A stretch of DNA of 64,000 nt, taken from positions 62,001 to 126,000 of the forward strand of contig JBBQZZ010000009.1 in assembly GCA_038207265.1 (NCBI GenBank), written 5' to 3'. The notes under the pieces are model-generated. The model saw only the letters and a list, made by a program, of their open reading frames with translations, did not search any database and had not been told where the DNA came from. Source of the DNA: JACMLD01 sp038207265. GTDB taxonomy: Bacteria > Bacteroidota > Bacteroidia > Chitinophagales > Chitinophagaceae. Below, piece by piece: positions 43,467 to 52,572 of the stretch. Positions within the stretch are counted from its first letter, which is position 1, and every line of letters begins with the position of its first letter. The translations under genes and the position numbers were made by a program.

Positions 43467-44657
43467 TTATTTCACTACTTCCGTAACCTGTCCTGCACCA
43501 ACTGTGCGGCCACCTTCACGAATCGCAAATTTCAAACCTTTTTCCATTGCAATTGGTTGAATCAGCTTCACAGTGAGTGAAGTATTATCACCAGGCATAA
43601 CCATTTCAGTTCCTGCTGGCAATTCAACTTCTCCAGTTACATCCGTTGTGCGGAAATAGAACTGGGGACGGTATTTCTGGAAAAATGGAGTATGACGTCC
43701 ACCTTCTTCTTTGCTCAATACATACACTTCACCTTTAAAATCAGTGTGTGGTGTAATTGAACCTGGTTTACACAAAACCATACCACGACGAACCTGGGTT
43801 TTTTCAATTCCACGTAATAATAAACCAGCATTATCTCCGGCTTCTCCTTCGTCAAGCAATTTGCGGAACATTTCCACACCTGTTACAGTAGAAGGCAAAG
43901 GCTTTTCCATCAATCCTACTATTTCTATTGCTTCACCAACTTTTATACGGCCTCTTTCAATACGACCTGTTGCAACAGTACCACGACCAGTAATAGAGAA
44001 CACATCTTCTACACTCATCAGGAAGGGAAGATCAACCGGACGAGGAGGCAATGGAATATAACTATCTACAGCATCCATTAATTCATCAATAGCACCAACC
44101 CATTTTGCATCACCTGCAAGTGCACCAGTGGCAGAACCTTTAATGATTGGAGTATTGTCGCCATCAAAACCGTTTTTAGTCAATAACTCACGGATTTCCA
44201 TTTCAACCAATTCTATCAATTCAGGATCATCAACCAAATCCACTTTATTCATAAATACTACCATACGCGGTACTCCTACCTGACGAGCCAAAAGAATATG
44301 CTCTCTTGTTTGTGGCATAGGACCATCCGTTGCAGCAACTACCAATATTGCTCCATCCATTTGCGCAGCTCCGGTGATCATGTTCTTAACATAATCCGCG
44401 TGACCAGGGCAATCTACGTGTGCATAGTGACGATTGGCAGTCTGGTATTCAACGTGGGCTGTGTTGATAGTAATACCTCTTTCCTTTTCTTCAGGGGCGC
44501 CATCAATCTCATCATACTTTTTAGCGACATTACCCATACCTTTTTTAGCAAGGATTTCGGTAATAGCTGCAGTTAATGTTGTTTTACCATGGTCAACGTG
44601 GCCAATGGTGCCAACGTTAACGTGGGGTTTGTCCCTCTTAAAAGTTTCTTTTGACAT
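43467..44657 (-). CDS. tuf: elongation factor Tu
   Basis: Protein of 396 residues. The GTPase motifs are GHVDHGKT at 19-26, DCPGH (switch II), and NKVD in FMNKVDLVDDPE, and the switch I threonine lies in RGITINTAHVEY. Domains II and III carry GRGTVATGRIERGRIKVG and RGMVLCKPGSI. It delivers aminoacyl-tRNA to the ribosome. It stands without fusA beside it, between four upstream tRNAs and tRNA-Trp. It is probably co-transcribed with the tRNAs from the promoter at 45275-45305; I saw no convincing separate promoter in the 160-base gap. Confidence 0.98.
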   Translation of the reverse strand: MSKETFKRDKPHVNVGTIGHVDHGKTTLTAAITEILAKKGMGNVAKKYDEIDGAPEEKERGITINTAHVEYQTANRHYAHVDCPGHADYVKNMITGAAQMDGAILVVAATDGPMPQTREHILLARQVGVPRMVVFMNKVDLVDDPELIELVEMEIRELLTKNGFDGDNTPIIKGSATGALAGDAKWVGAIDELMDAVDSYIPLPPRPVDLPFLMSVEDVFSITGRGTVATGRIERGRIKVGEAIEIVGLMEKPLPSTVTGVEMFRKLLDEGEAGDNAGLLLRGIEKTQVRRGMVLCKPGSITPHTDFKGEVYVLSKEEGGRHTPFFQKYRPQFYFRTTDVTGEVELPAGTEMVMPGDNTSLTVKLIQPIAMEKGLKFAIREGGRTVGAGQVTEVVK

Positions 44658-44819
44658 CGTTATCGGTTTTAAAGTTGTGTTTTTTACAAATTTGATTGCT
44701 TATAATGTAGTCAGCAACTGTCATTCTATTCAACATTGTTGCGTCGCACACTTCATCTTTTTACTATCTGTTCAACGTTTTCTAATTTACCTTACGGAGT
44801 TACTTAGAATAACAATTAA

Positions 44820-44894
<75 letters not shown>

Positions 44895-44977
44895 TAGTTC
44901 AGTTTTAGTGAGTTCAAAATTCTATGTTCCGAGTTTAGAACTGCTGAACTCAAAACTTACAACTCAGAACCATGCTG

Positions 44978-45050
44978 AGCGGAAGACGAGGCTCGAACTC
45001 GCCACCTATAGCTTGGAAGGCTATCGCTCTACCAAATGAGCTACTTCCGC
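44978..45050 (-). tRNA. tRNA-Gly (anticodon TCC)
   Basis: Minus-strand cloverleaf of 73 bases: acceptor GCGGAAG/CTTCCGC, anticodon stem ATAGC/GCTAT with loop CTTCCAA giving TCC, T-arm CGAGTTCGAGCCTCG, discriminator U. CCA is not encoded. Confidence 0.95.
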
Positions 45051-45067
45051 TTTTATAAAGAACTTCG

Positions 45068-45150
45068 TGGGCAAGGATGGATTCGAACCACCGAACTCCG
45101 GAGAGAACAGATTTACAGTCTGTTGTCGTTGGCCACTTGACTACTTGCCC
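45068..45150 (-). tRNA. tRNA-Tyr (anticodon GTA)
   Basis: Minus strand, 83 bases with the long variable arm of class II tRNAs. Acceptor GGGCAAG/CTTGCCC, anticodon loop CTGTAAA giving GTA, discriminator A. CCA is not encoded. Confidence 0.95.
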
Positions 45151-45157
45151 AACTTAG

Positions 45158-45230
45158 AGCCACCTGCTGGAATCGAACCTGCGACCTACTGATTACAAAT
45201 CAGTTGCTCTACCAGCTGAGCTAAGGTGGC
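45158..45230 (-). tRNA. tRNA-Thr (anticodon TGT)
   Basis: Minus strand, 73 bases. Acceptor GCCACCT/AGGTGGC, anticodon loop TTTGTAA giving TGT, T-arm GCAGGTTCGATTCCAGC, discriminator U. First gene of the tRNA-tuf transcript, 45 bases after the promoter element. Confidence 0.95.
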
Positions 45231-45274
45231 ATTATACATGCCAATAAAGAACTACCCCAAAAATTTTGGGAAGG

Positions 45275-45305
45275 CAAAGGTAATGGAATTCAATAAATAC
45301 AAAAA
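45275..45305 (-). promoter_or_regulatory. promoter of the tRNA-tuf-secE-nusG transcript
   Basis: Minus strand TTTTTG (plus 45300-45305), 17 bases, then TACCTTTG (plus 45275-45282). The -7 element is a full match to the Bacteroidetes consensus and the spacer is slightly short. Confidence 0.7.
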
Positions 45306-45463
45306 TTTTGCTGGTGAATTTTTTATCAAACAATGAAACATTTAGGCAGTCATGATGAAATCTACTGCCAGCATACGTTTCATCGCATTGCGCTATGTGA
45401 GTTATACCAACATTAACTACATTCAAACAGTAATTATCAAAAGAAGTGAGGTTATAAATAAAA

Positions 45464-45488
45464 AAGCTCCGCGTTAATTGCGGAGCTT
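45464..45488 (-). terminator. terminator of hpf
   Basis: Perfect 9-base stem AAGCTCCGC/GCGGAGCTT, loop of seven, followed on the minus strand by TTTTATT. It starts 4 bases after the hpf stop. Confidence 0.88.
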
Positions 45489-45492
45489 AATG

Positions 45493-45792
45493 TTATGCAG
45501 CTTGTTTCTGTTTTTTTCGTTTTATCTGGTTTACGAGTGATTCAAATGCATCGTCAAATGATTCCTGGAATGATTTAGAACTTGCTTTTACAAAAAATTG
45601 GCGGCCTGGCACCCGAACACTAATTTCTGCAACTTTGTCTTTGATCTGATGTACAACATTATCCAGTTTAAGAAATACATCTACTTTGATGATACGGTCG
45701 TGAAAAGTATTTAACTTTTCTAGTTTCCTGTTTACATACTCTGTTAATTTTACATCTGCATCAAAGTGTACAGTCTGAATGTTAACGGTCAT
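45493..45792 (-). CDS. hpf: ribosome hibernation promoting factor (short HPF/RaiA family)
   Basis: Protein of 99 residues, the short form of the family without the dimerising C-terminal domain. It shows the pattern of RaiA/HPF: VNIQTVHFDADVKLTEYVNRKLEKLNTFHDRIIKVDVFLKL, then VAEISVRVPGRQFFVKASSKSFQESFDDAFESLVNQIKRKK with the basic face that binds the 30S decoding site. It shuts down ribosomes in stationary phase or keeps them as inactive dimers with a partner. The gene lies downstream of the Xer gene on the same strand and ends in its own terminator. The 171-base gap between the two holds no clear promoter that I can defend. Confidence 0.9.
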   Translation of the reverse strand: MTVNIQTVHFDADVKLTEYVNRKLEKLNTFHDRIIKVDVFLKLDNVVHQIKDKVAEISVRVPGRQFFVKASSKSFQESFDDAFESLVNQIKRKKQKQAA

Positions 45793-45963
45793 AATATTCT
45801 CATTTTAATCAGTGAACAATAAATTAAAGAACTTAAAAAACAGGTATAATTTATTACATAGGCTGATAATTGTGTTTGTATGAAATTAACTTATACACCC
45901 TGCTTTTCCAAAAAAAAAGCCACAAAATTTGCGGCAATTTTATTGTACGAACTGAATAATTTC

Positions 45964-46860
45964 TTATGCTTTTGGGTGCGCTCTTTTATAAGCTTCTTTC
46001 AGCTTTTCAATATTGTTATGTGTATACACCTGTGTAGAAGCGAGACTACTATGTCCCAGTAATTCTTTTACGGCATTAAGGTCTGCACCATGGTTGGTTA
46101 AATGCGTTGCAAAAGTATGACGAAGAATATGCGGGCTTTTTTTATTGAGTGTTGTTACTGCAGACAAGTATCTATTTACCATCAGGTAAACATATTTATG
46201 ATAAATTTTTTTTCCATTTTCCAAAATAAACAAATGGACCTTGTCGGGGTTTTCTATATGTTTCCCTTTAGATTGAAGATATATCTTTAACAACTTTGTG
46301 AGTTCGGGCGAAACAGGCACTACTCTTTCTTTGTTTCCTTTGCCTAAAATCTTAATTACTTTTTTAGAAAAATCTACCTGGCTTTCTTTTAAGTTCACTA
46401 ATTCACTAAGTCGCATGCCCGTTTGATAAAAAAGTAACAACAGTAACCGATCGGTCTGGCTCCGCCAGTCATTCTGGAATTGTAATTGTTTAAACAACTC
46501 TTTCATATCGGCCTCTTTCACGAATTCTGGTAAGCGCCTGCTAATTTTGGGAGTTATAACAGACCACATCGGGCTACTGGCAATTTTCCCTGTTCTGATA
46601 TGGTATTTAAAAAAAGACTTTAGTGACGATATTTTACGATTGATACTCTTGGCGGTCAATTTATCAGTTTTCAACGACGCAAGCCAACTTCGTATAAAAA
46701 TAGTTTCAATGTTGTTGATATCAGTGTTGGGGTATTGTGCAGTTAAAAAAGAAAAAAATTGTACCAGGTCGTTTTGATACGAGATGATGGTATGCCTGGA
46801 ATACCGTTTTTCAAACTTCAGGTAATTTATGAAAGCTTGTAAGAATGGCTGGTATTGCAC
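45964..46860 (-). CDS. tyrosine recombinase of the XerC/XerD type
   Basis: Protein of 298 residues, standard for chromosomal Xer. The N-terminal SAM-like core domain ends near 100. The catalytic set is complete: R150 (GMRLSE), K174, H244 and R247 (HILRHTF), H270 (LGHSS) and the nucleophile Y279 (QVYTHNN). Xer proteins resolve chromosome dimers at dif at cell division. Whether it is XerC or XerD cannot be settled here. It is far from the conjugative element's edge and does not look like an element integrase, which in Bacteroidetes is usually longer (about 400 residues). Confidence 0.9.
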   Translation of the reverse strand: MQYQPFLQAFINYLKFEKRYSRHTIISYQNDLVQFFSFLTAQYPNTDINNIETIFIRSWLASLKTDKLTAKSINRKISSLKSFFKYHIRTGKIASSPMWSVITPKISRRLPEFVKEADMKELFKQLQFQNDWRSQTDRLLLLLFYQTGMRLSELVNLKESQVDFSKKVIKILGKGNKERVVPVSPELTKLLKIYLQSKGKHIENPDKVHLFILENGKKIYHKYVYLMVNRYLSAVTTLNKKSPHILRHTFATHLTNHGADLNAVKELLGHSSLASTQVYTHNNIEKLKEAYKRAHPKA

Positions 46861-46874
46861 GGGTATAAAAATAA

Positions 46875-46907
46875 GATAGCCGTAAAGTTACACACTTTAC
46901 AGCTATC
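46875..46907 (-). terminator. terminator of rpsU
   Basis: 13-base stem GATAGCTGTAAAG/CTTTACGGCTATC (one G-T pair), loop TGTGTAA, 21 bases after the rpsU stop. It is followed on the minus strand by TTATTTTTAT. The Xer gene starts 14 bases beyond. Confidence 0.78.
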
Positions 46908-46928
46908 AATGTATTGTTACAAGTTGTA

Positions 46929-47126
46929 TTAATCGTCCAGTTGTCCGCTGGATACTTTAAGCTTATAAACAGCTTTAAGAATCTCACCCCGGCGTCTTAC
47001 TGATGGCTTTATAAACGACTGACGCTCTCTCAACTGTACAAGGATTTTGGCTTTTTCAAATTTCTTCTTGTACTTTTTCAGTGCCTTGTCAATGTTTTCG
47101 CAATCTTTTGAATCAATGATCAACAT
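46929..47126 (-). CDS. rpsU: 30S ribosomal protein S21 (bS21)
   Basis: Protein of 65 residues from ATG 47126: MLIIDSKDCENIDKALKKYKKKFEKAKILVQLRERQSF, then PSVRRRGEILKAVYKLK. Basic helices and RRR are typical of bS21, which helps 30S subunits choose messenger starts; Bacteroidetes bS21 contacts the anti-Shine-Dalgarno region. The frame is open upstream to 47189, but those codons hold the promoter and are not coding. It has its own promoter and terminator. Confidence 0.93.
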   Translation of the reverse strand: MLIIDSKDCENIDKALKKYKKKFEKAKILVQLRERQSFIKPSVRRRGEILKAVYKLKVSSGQLDD

Positions 47127-47159
47127 AATAGATATACCCCCTTTTAGTGTTTGGGACGG

Positions 47160-47190
47160 CAAAGATAAAGGAAAATCATAAATAGCCAAA
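47160..47190 (-). promoter_or_regulatory. promoter of rpsU
   Basis: Minus strand TTTG (plus 47187-47190), 19 bases, then TATCTTTG (plus 47160-47167), a full match to the Bacteroidetes consensus. The start codon lies 34 bases beyond. Divergent ribE starts 27 bases away on the other side. Confidence 0.75.
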
Positions 47191-47216
47191 TGCTTTTACC
47201 GCTTAATTTTACAGCC

Positions 47217-47804
47217 ATGTTTACAGGCATCATCGAAACTACAGGTATCATTCAAAAAGTAAGTGTCCAGGGTACCAATAAAACCTTATTGATTTCATCG
47301 CCTATTGCCGGGGAGCTTAGAATTGATCAAAGTTTATCCCACAATGGCGTTTGCTTAACAGTAGAATCTATTGAAGCAGGGTTGCACCAGGTAACTGCCA
47401 TACAGGAAACCATGGACAAAACAAATATTGGAGATTGGAAAACAGGCGATATAATTAACCTTGAAAGATGCCTTGCTTTATCTGGCCGGCTGGATGGACA
47501 TTTTGTGCAGGGACATATAGACACTACTGGAATTATTACAGATAAAAAAGATTTGGAAGGTAGCTGGGTGTTCGCAGTTCGATTTCCCGCTTCCTTTACT
47601 CCATTAATAATTGAAAAGGGATCCATAGCTGTTAATGGGATCAGTCTCACTTGTTTTGACGTACAGAAAGATTCGTTTAACGTAGCCATTATTCCTTACA
47701 CGTATACACATACAAATCTTCAGCTTGCGCAAAAAGGAAATTTAGTAAATCTCGAATTTGATTTGCTGGGTAAGTACATATTCAAACAACAAAATCTCAG
47801 GTAA
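47217..47804 (+). CDS. ribE: riboflavin synthase, alpha subunit
   Basis: Protein of 195 residues from ATG 47217 (MFTGIIETTGIIQKV), the nearly invariant start of riboflavin synthase; codons upstream to 47190 are in frame but do not fit the family. Two homologous lumazine-binding barrels follow. NGVCLTVES is in the first (near residue 43) and NGISLTCFDV in the second (near residue 143), each with its binding triad. SGRLDGHFVQGHIDTTG lies between them. It makes riboflavin from two lumazines. Divergent from rpsU. Confidence 0.95.
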   Translation: MFTGIIETTGIIQKVSVQGTNKTLLISSPIAGELRIDQSLSHNGVCLTVESIEAGLHQVTAIQETMDKTNIGDWKTGDIINLERCLALSGRLDGHFVQGHIDTTGIITDKKDLEGSWVFAVRFPASFTPLIIEKGSIAVNGISLTCFDVQKDSFNVAIIPYTYTHTNLQLAQKGNLVNLEFDLLGKYIFKQQNLR

Positions 47805-47840
47805 ATCGCCATACTGGCTGGTATTATCACCGTCCAACAT

Positions 47841-48545
47841 CTACTGACTTTTCTCTCCTATATAAATCCAGTCCATATCCAACTCAATGCAGCTGTATTT
47901 TTCAAATGGCAAATACCTGGTTAGCTGTTCCTTTTCATAAAAAAAATTTACATGTCCATCTACTGTATAATAAAAGTAGCGTTGCCGGGGCGTAACAATG
48001 ATTAACTTTTTCCGTGTAATGCGCACCAATTCTTCTGTTGCCTGTTGGAGTGACACAATGTGCTCGATGGTGTGCGTACAAATCACTGTATCAAAACTGT
48101 TATCTTCAAATGGAAGTATTGTGATACCAGACTGAACGAAACCGATGCTGCTGTATTGAAGCTGGTTTTGCAAGTCTACACCTGTTAACTGTGAACCGCT
48201 GCAAATTTGGTGAATTCGGTTCAGCAAATACCCTTTGCCACAGCCAATATCGATGATTGTTTGTGCATTTGTTCCTATATTTTCCAGGATATAAAGAATA
48301 TTGCTTTCGGAGAGATCTGTTAGCCGCCCGCTTGAAATTGATTCATTGTTGCAGTAAAAATTCAGGTATTCATTCTCTGTCATGGAATAAACCAGTGACT
48401 TAAAATGCATTTTTCGTTTAATGTCTTTTCCATGATAGGCTATATAAAAAAAAGGATACATAAACCAATATGAGTCTCTTACTACCGGAGGGATCCATTC
48501 ATCTATCAGGTAGCGTATTCTATTGGTAAGTTCTCTTTTTATCAT
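47841..48545 (-). CDS. SAM-dependent class I methyltransferase
   Basis: Protein of 234 residues. SAM-binding motif I is TIIDIGCGKGYLLNRI (about residues 93-108). LTGVDLQ is the acidic second strand. FDTVICTHTIEHI (about 151-163) is the post-motif with histidine typical of Methyltransf_11, and KKLIIVTPRQRYFYY comes after. The substrate is not readable. Its ATG overlaps the stop of the glycosyltransferase before it (ATGA), so the two are coupled and probably act on the same lipid-linked sugar or glycan. Confidence 0.85.
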   Translation of the reverse strand: MIKRELTNRIRYLIDEWIPPVVRDSYWFMYPFFYIAYHGKDIKRKMHFKSLVYSMTENEYLNFYCNNESISSGRLTDLSESNILYILENIGTNAQTIIDIGCGKGYLLNRIHQICSGSQLTGVDLQNQLQYSSIGFVQSGITILPFEDNSFDTVICTHTIEHIVSLQQATEELVRITRKKLIIVTPRQRYFYYTVDGHVNFFYEKEQLTRYLPFEKYSCIELDMDWIYIGEKSQ

Positions 48546-49255
48546 ATTTTATAATGCCGGGAAATTTTATTAAAGTAAATCTTAATGAGTGAGATAATGG
48601 TCGTCATCCCATCCCTGAATACCCGGACAGAAGAACCGTTTTGTTGCCTGACAATCACAGGGATTTTTTTTAAGCGATATTTTTTTTTCCTGGCAAGGAA
48701 TAACAACTCTAAATCAAATGAAAAACCATTTTGCGTAAGTTGACTAAAAAGATCTGTTGCGACATCTTTACGAAATGCTTTGATTCCGCATTGGGTATCA
48801 TATATATCATCTGTAATAAACCGACTGGCAAATGCAGATAAAACCTTGCTCCCTAATTTTCTCAAAAAAGATAAATTTGCAGGATAACTGGATTCGGCCA
48901 ATGTACGATCTCCAGCTAAAATATCTGCATCATTGAATGCTGTTTCGCGAACAATAGTATCGAAAACGGAAAAATCAAAAGGAAAATCGCCGTCCATAAA
49001 AATAAGCCATTCTCCTTTGGCTGCCATAAATCCTTTTTTTACTGAGTATCCTTTGCCGTAATTTTTTTCATTGTACAGGCAGGACATTTGTGGCCAGTTT
49101 ATCAATTCACAGACATCTTTCTTTGGATCAGAATGATCATCCACTACAATGATTTCACAAGGAATTTGCCGATCAGATATCCATTGCCTGAACGCCGGAA
49201 CTGACTGTAGAAATTCCGGATAACAATTATAAATGGGCAAAACAAAACTTATCAT
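48542..49255 (-). CDS. family 2 glycosyltransferase (dolichyl/polyprenyl-phosphate sugar synthase type)
   Basis: Protein of 237 residues. It begins MISFVLPIYNCYPEFL, then EIIVVDDHSDPKK, the nucleotide-binding aspartates, then YNEKNYGKGYSVKKGFMAAKGEWLIFMDGDFPFD with the catalytic metal-binding DxD. This GKG..VK.G pattern is that of DPM1/GtrB-type enzymes, which load a sugar onto polyprenyl phosphate. There is no C-terminal membrane pair, so it is the soluble or peripheral type. Coupled to the methyltransferase gene. It may supply lipid-linked sugar to the GT-C-like membrane proteins nearby. Confidence 0.85.
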   Translation of the reverse strand: MISFVLPIYNCYPEFLQSVPAFRQWISDRQIPCEIIVVDDHSDPKKDVCELINWPQMSCLYNEKNYGKGYSVKKGFMAAKGEWLIFMDGDFPFDFSVFDTIVRETAFNDADILAGDRTLAESSYPANLSFLRKLGSKVLSAFASRFITDDIYDTQCGIKAFRKDVATDLFSQLTQNGFSFDLELLFLARKKKYRLKKIPVIVRQQNGSSVRVFRDGMTTIISLIKIYFNKISRHYKI

Positions 49256-49425
49256 AGATGATCAAAAATAAACTCAATAAAGTTTCCAATTTGAAATAAT
49301 TATTTTTGAAAAGGGAAGTCAACTCGCACACAAAACAGTTGAAATCTGCCGCTTAGCTAACAATGTTTTGATGCTTTCATCGTTTTAATGAATCCTGCCG
49401 CCAAATAGAAATAACCTGTTCTGTT

Positions 49426-51384
49426 ATGAAAAAAAAATTTACCCTCATTATAATGTGCCATTCAATATGGATACTTTCTGGAAATGTTTTTGGCCAGTTC
49501 CACATTGAAAAAATTGTTGAAAATGAAAAACTTCAATTTGAACAGCATCAGCAATCAGGCAGTTTAAAAAATGAGACTGCGTTCAGGACGACTGCTTCAT
49601 CAAATTACAAGGTTACGTTTTATCGTTGTGAATGGGAAATTGATCCAGCCATAAGATTTATCAAGGGAAAAGTAACCGCCAATTTCAAAGTGATTGGTAA
49701 TACAGACAAGATTGTATTTGATTTAAGTGATACGTTGATGGTTGACAGTGTTACTTATAAAAATGTATTGGTCGGATTTCAAAGATTACCGGGCGATGGA
49801 CTACAAATTCAATTCCCTTTCAACCTAGATGCCGGTCAAACCGATTCACTATCTATTTACTACAACGGAGTTCCCAGAATGAGTGGTTCTGTTTTTTCTA
49901 GTAGTACCCATAGTGGTGTTCCGGTATTGTATACTCAGTCGGAGCCATATGGTGCAAAAGAATGGTGGCCCTGCAAGAACGGACTTTCGGAAAAAATAGA
50001 TTCAATTGAAATCATTATCAAATCTCCTTCGTTATATAGGGGAACCGCCAATGGTGTTATTTACAAAGATGAAATAAATGGATCTTACAGAACGGTTTGT
50101 TTTAAGCACAGGCATGCTATTACAAGTTACCTGGTTGGTATTGCAGTGAGCAATTACGATGTTGCAATTGATAGCGTGCAAGTTGGAGGAAATCAAATAC
50201 CAATAATTATGAACGCCTATCCTGAGGACAAGGATTATTTTGCAAATGCAACCTTGTATGCTAAACAAATACTTCCAAAGTTTTCAAATCTTTTTGGCAT
50301 TTATCCTTTTGCTGATGAACAGTATTCACAAACGGAATGGAATATTGGTGGCGGCATGGAACATCAAACAAATAGTTTTATCGGAAGCATATGGAATCAA
50401 CTGGTAGCACATGAACTGGGACATCAATGGTTTGGTGATCTTGTGACATGCGGAAGCTGGCAAGATATATGGCTCAATGAAGGTTTTGGCAATTACATGC
50501 AGTTTCTTTATGTGCAAAATTTTGATTCAAGTCTTATCATACCTCACCTGAAATATTACCTGGGCCAGATCGTTTCTGCCCCGGATGGTTCTGTCTTTGT
50601 ACCTGATACCAGCAACTCCGGCCGCATATTCAATGAACGACTTAGTTATGCGAAAGGGGGTTATGTAGTGCATATGCTCAGGGGGATATTAGGAGATTCG
50701 CTTTTTTTCACGGGGTTAAAAAAATACTTAAATGACCCTGCAATACAAGGTAGTTTTGCATTTACCAAGGATCTTGAACGCAACCTTGAAGAGGTCAGTG
50801 GAAGAGATCTTCATTCTTTTTTTCAAAAATGGATCTATGGTCAAGGCTATGCGAATTACAATTGTTCGTGGTCGCAAAACGCCAACAATTGGGCAAAAGT
50901 ACAAATCAATCAGACCACGTCGCACCAGTCTGTATCGTTTTACGAAATGCCTGTTCAGTTAAGATTCAGCAACAACAACAGGGATACAATAATTACTGTT
51001 AACCATCTGCAAAACGGACAAATATTCTGGTTAGACATTGGTTTCAGGGCGGATACAATGCAAATAGATCCCAATTATTGGATAATAGCAAAAGACAGAA
51101 TAGCGAATAAGATTCCGTCTGCAACAAACGTTGCGAATTTGATTAAGATATATCCGAATCCTGCATCGGATAACATTAATATCGCCATCTTTAATCCAAG
51201 TATTGCATACCTGGATATTCAAATTTATACTGTTACCGGTCAGCTTATTTTCAAACTGAAGAAACCAATAACGGGACGGGATGAAATCATCAACATACCT
51301 GTTTCTGCATTCTCAAAAGGAACTTATATAGTTAGGTTTACGGATGATAAGCAACGCGTAATACTCAGAAAATTTATCAGGTAG
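49426..51384 (+). CDS. M1 family metallopeptidase with type IX secretion C-terminal domain
   Basis: Protein of 652 residues. A signal peptide (hydrophobic stretch at 5-20, FGQFH) is followed by an M1 catalytic core: GGGMEHQ (exopeptidase loop), HELGH at residues 329-333 and the third zinc ligand E352 in WLNEGFG, so HExxH-18-E is intact. From about residue 565 there is a separate tail, KIYPNPASDNINI...VRFTDDKQRVILRKF, the type A sorting domain of type IX secretion. The protein should cross the outer membrane by T9SS and end up on the surface or outside, unlike the M1 protein at 22583. It stands alone, with about 170 bases before it. Confidence 0.88.
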   Translation: MKKKFTLIIMCHSIWILSGNVFGQFHIEKIVENEKLQFEQHQQSGSLKNETAFRTTASSNYKVTFYRCEWEIDPAIRFIKGKVTANFKVIGNTDKIVFDLSDTLMVDSVTYKNVLVGFQRLPGDGLQIQFPFNLDAGQTDSLSIYYNGVPRMSGSVFSSSTHSGVPVLYTQSEPYGAKEWWPCKNGLSEKIDSIEIIIKSPSLYRGTANGVIYKDEINGSYRTVCFKHRHAITSYLVGIAVSNYDVAIDSVQVGGNQIPIIMNAYPEDKDYFANATLYAKQILPKFSNLFGIYPFADEQYSQTEWNIGGGMEHQTNSFIGSIWNQLVAHELGHQWFGDLVTCGSWQDIWLNEGFGNYMQFLYVQNFDSSLIIPHLKYYLGQIVSAPDGSVFVPDTSNSGRIFNERLSYAKGGYVVHMLRGILGDSLFFTGLKKYLNDPAIQGSFAFTKDLERNLEEVSGRDLHSFFQKWIYGQGYANYNCSWSQNANNWAKVQINQTTSHQSVSFYEMPVQLRFSNNNRDTIITVNHLQNGQIFWLDIGFRADTMQIDPNYWIIAKDRIANKIPSATNVANLIKIYPNPASDNINIAIFNPSIAYLDIQIYTVTGQLIFKLKKPITGRDEIINIPVSAFSKGTYIVRFTDDKQRVILRKFIR

Positions 51385-51537
51385 ACCTGTAAGTAAATTA
51401 AAAGTACTTCGATGACACACCTGATCTGCAGGCCAGTCACAATAATGAAATCAATGACCTGGTTTGAGCATTGATAAATTAAATATGCTGATTGTTGATT
51501 ACATTTATAAAACCTGCCTTCAAAAACGTTTTATAAT

Positions 51538-52572
51538 ATGTTTAATTATTTTTTATCCAGGTACAAAAAAATTCAGACACAGGCGTTTCTTTCAAAACCG
51601 TCAGTTTATAAAAAACAATATGCTATTATTGGAACGGGTAAGCACAATATTTCTAATCTATATCCTTGTATCTGGCATCTGGGAATTCCGGTAAAGTTTG
51701 TTTACTCTGCTACAAGGGCAAACGCCGAGGCAGCCGCAAAAAGATGGAATGGTTGTGAGGGAACCAATGATATTTCTGTACTATTAAACGACAAAAGCGT
51801 CCATGCTGTAATTGTGGCTGCACCCCCTTTGGTACAGATTGATCTTATAAAAAAATTATTAGCATCGGGTAAACATGTTTACGCCGAAAAACCCCTGGCC
51901 TATTCTATAAAGGAATTGAATGAGTTAATCAGTATTAGTAAAGGGTTAATTTGCCAGGCAGGTTTGCAAAGAAGATTTGCCCCCGCATTAAAAATATTAA
52001 AGCAGCATTGCCAAAATACTATTTCCTATAACTACCGGTTTTGTGTAGGGGCTTATCCTGAAGGTGATAGCATTTACGAGATATTCATTCATCCAGTAGA
52101 CAATGTAATACAATTGTTTGGAAATGCTGAATTAGAAAATATAAGTATGGTATCGTCGGGGAGTAGTACTACCTATTTTTTGATATTGAACCATAATGGA
52201 GTGAGAGGCTGCATCGAATTATCTACAGGTTACAGCTGGCAGCAAAGTATTGACGAAATGATCGTAAATACTACCGATAAAATATTTACTGTGATTTATC
52301 CGGGCCACGTTTCGTCAGTAACAAAACCGGCAACTTTTTTTAAATTACCAATGGAAAAAATATTCCGGCAGCCATTGCATCAACAAATTTATCTGGACAA
52401 TAGTGGCTTTCTACCTGTGCCAGAAACAAACAGTCTTCAATTAATGGGCTTTTATCCGGCGCTGCTCAATTTTACAAACGCGGTCGAAAAAAGTCAGATT
52501 ACATTATTGGAACAACCGGAAAGCCTGTTACCTGCATATGGAATTTTAGAAAAAATAAAATCGGCACATTAA
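51538..52572 (+). CDS. second Gfo/Idh/MocA-like oxidoreductase
   Basis: Protein of 344 residues. The Rossmann start is less perfect than usual: YAIIGTGKHNISNLYPCIWHLG, after a 25-residue N-terminal extension. KHVYAEKPLAYS (about 108-119) is the catalytic EKP motif, and GLQRRFAPAL follows, in the position of the family's N-R-R-F loop. The C-terminal half is the usual mixed sheet. Substrate unknown, probably a nucleotide sugar. Its stop codon overlaps the convergent radical SAM stop by three bases (TTAA at 52569-52572), a very tight arrangement. Sequence differs well from the copy at 20059. Confidence 0.8.
   Translation: MFNYFLSRYKKIQTQAFLSKPSVYKKQYAIIGTGKHNISNLYPCIWHLGIPVKFVYSATRANAEAAAKRWNGCEGTNDISVLLNDKSVHAVIVAAPPLVQIDLIKKLLASGKHVYAEKPLAYSIKELNELISISKGLICQAGLQRRFAPALKILKQHCQNTISYNYRFCVGAYPEGDSIYEIFIHPVDNVIQLFGNAELENISMVSSGSSTTYFLILNHNGVRGCIELSTGYSWQQSIDEMIVNTTDKIFTVIYPGHVSSVTKPATFFKLPMEKIFRQPLHQQIYLDNSGFLPVPETNSLQLMGFYPALLNFTNAVEKSQITLLEQPESLLPAYGILEKIKSAH

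Noticed and set aside
44895..44977. Repeats of the form GTTCA/GAACTC between two tRNA genes
   Set aside because: They are short and imperfect, and could come from chance in an AT-rich spacer; no hairpin with a T-run was found.
45964..46860. Xer recombinase as the integrase of the conjugative element
   Set aside because: It has the length and layout of a housekeeping Xer, lies about 26 kb from the element edge and stands between rpsU and hpf.
51464..51694. Small open frame before the second Gfo/Idh/MocA gene
   Set aside because: It overlaps the oxidoreductase start in another frame and has no recognisable signal or domain.
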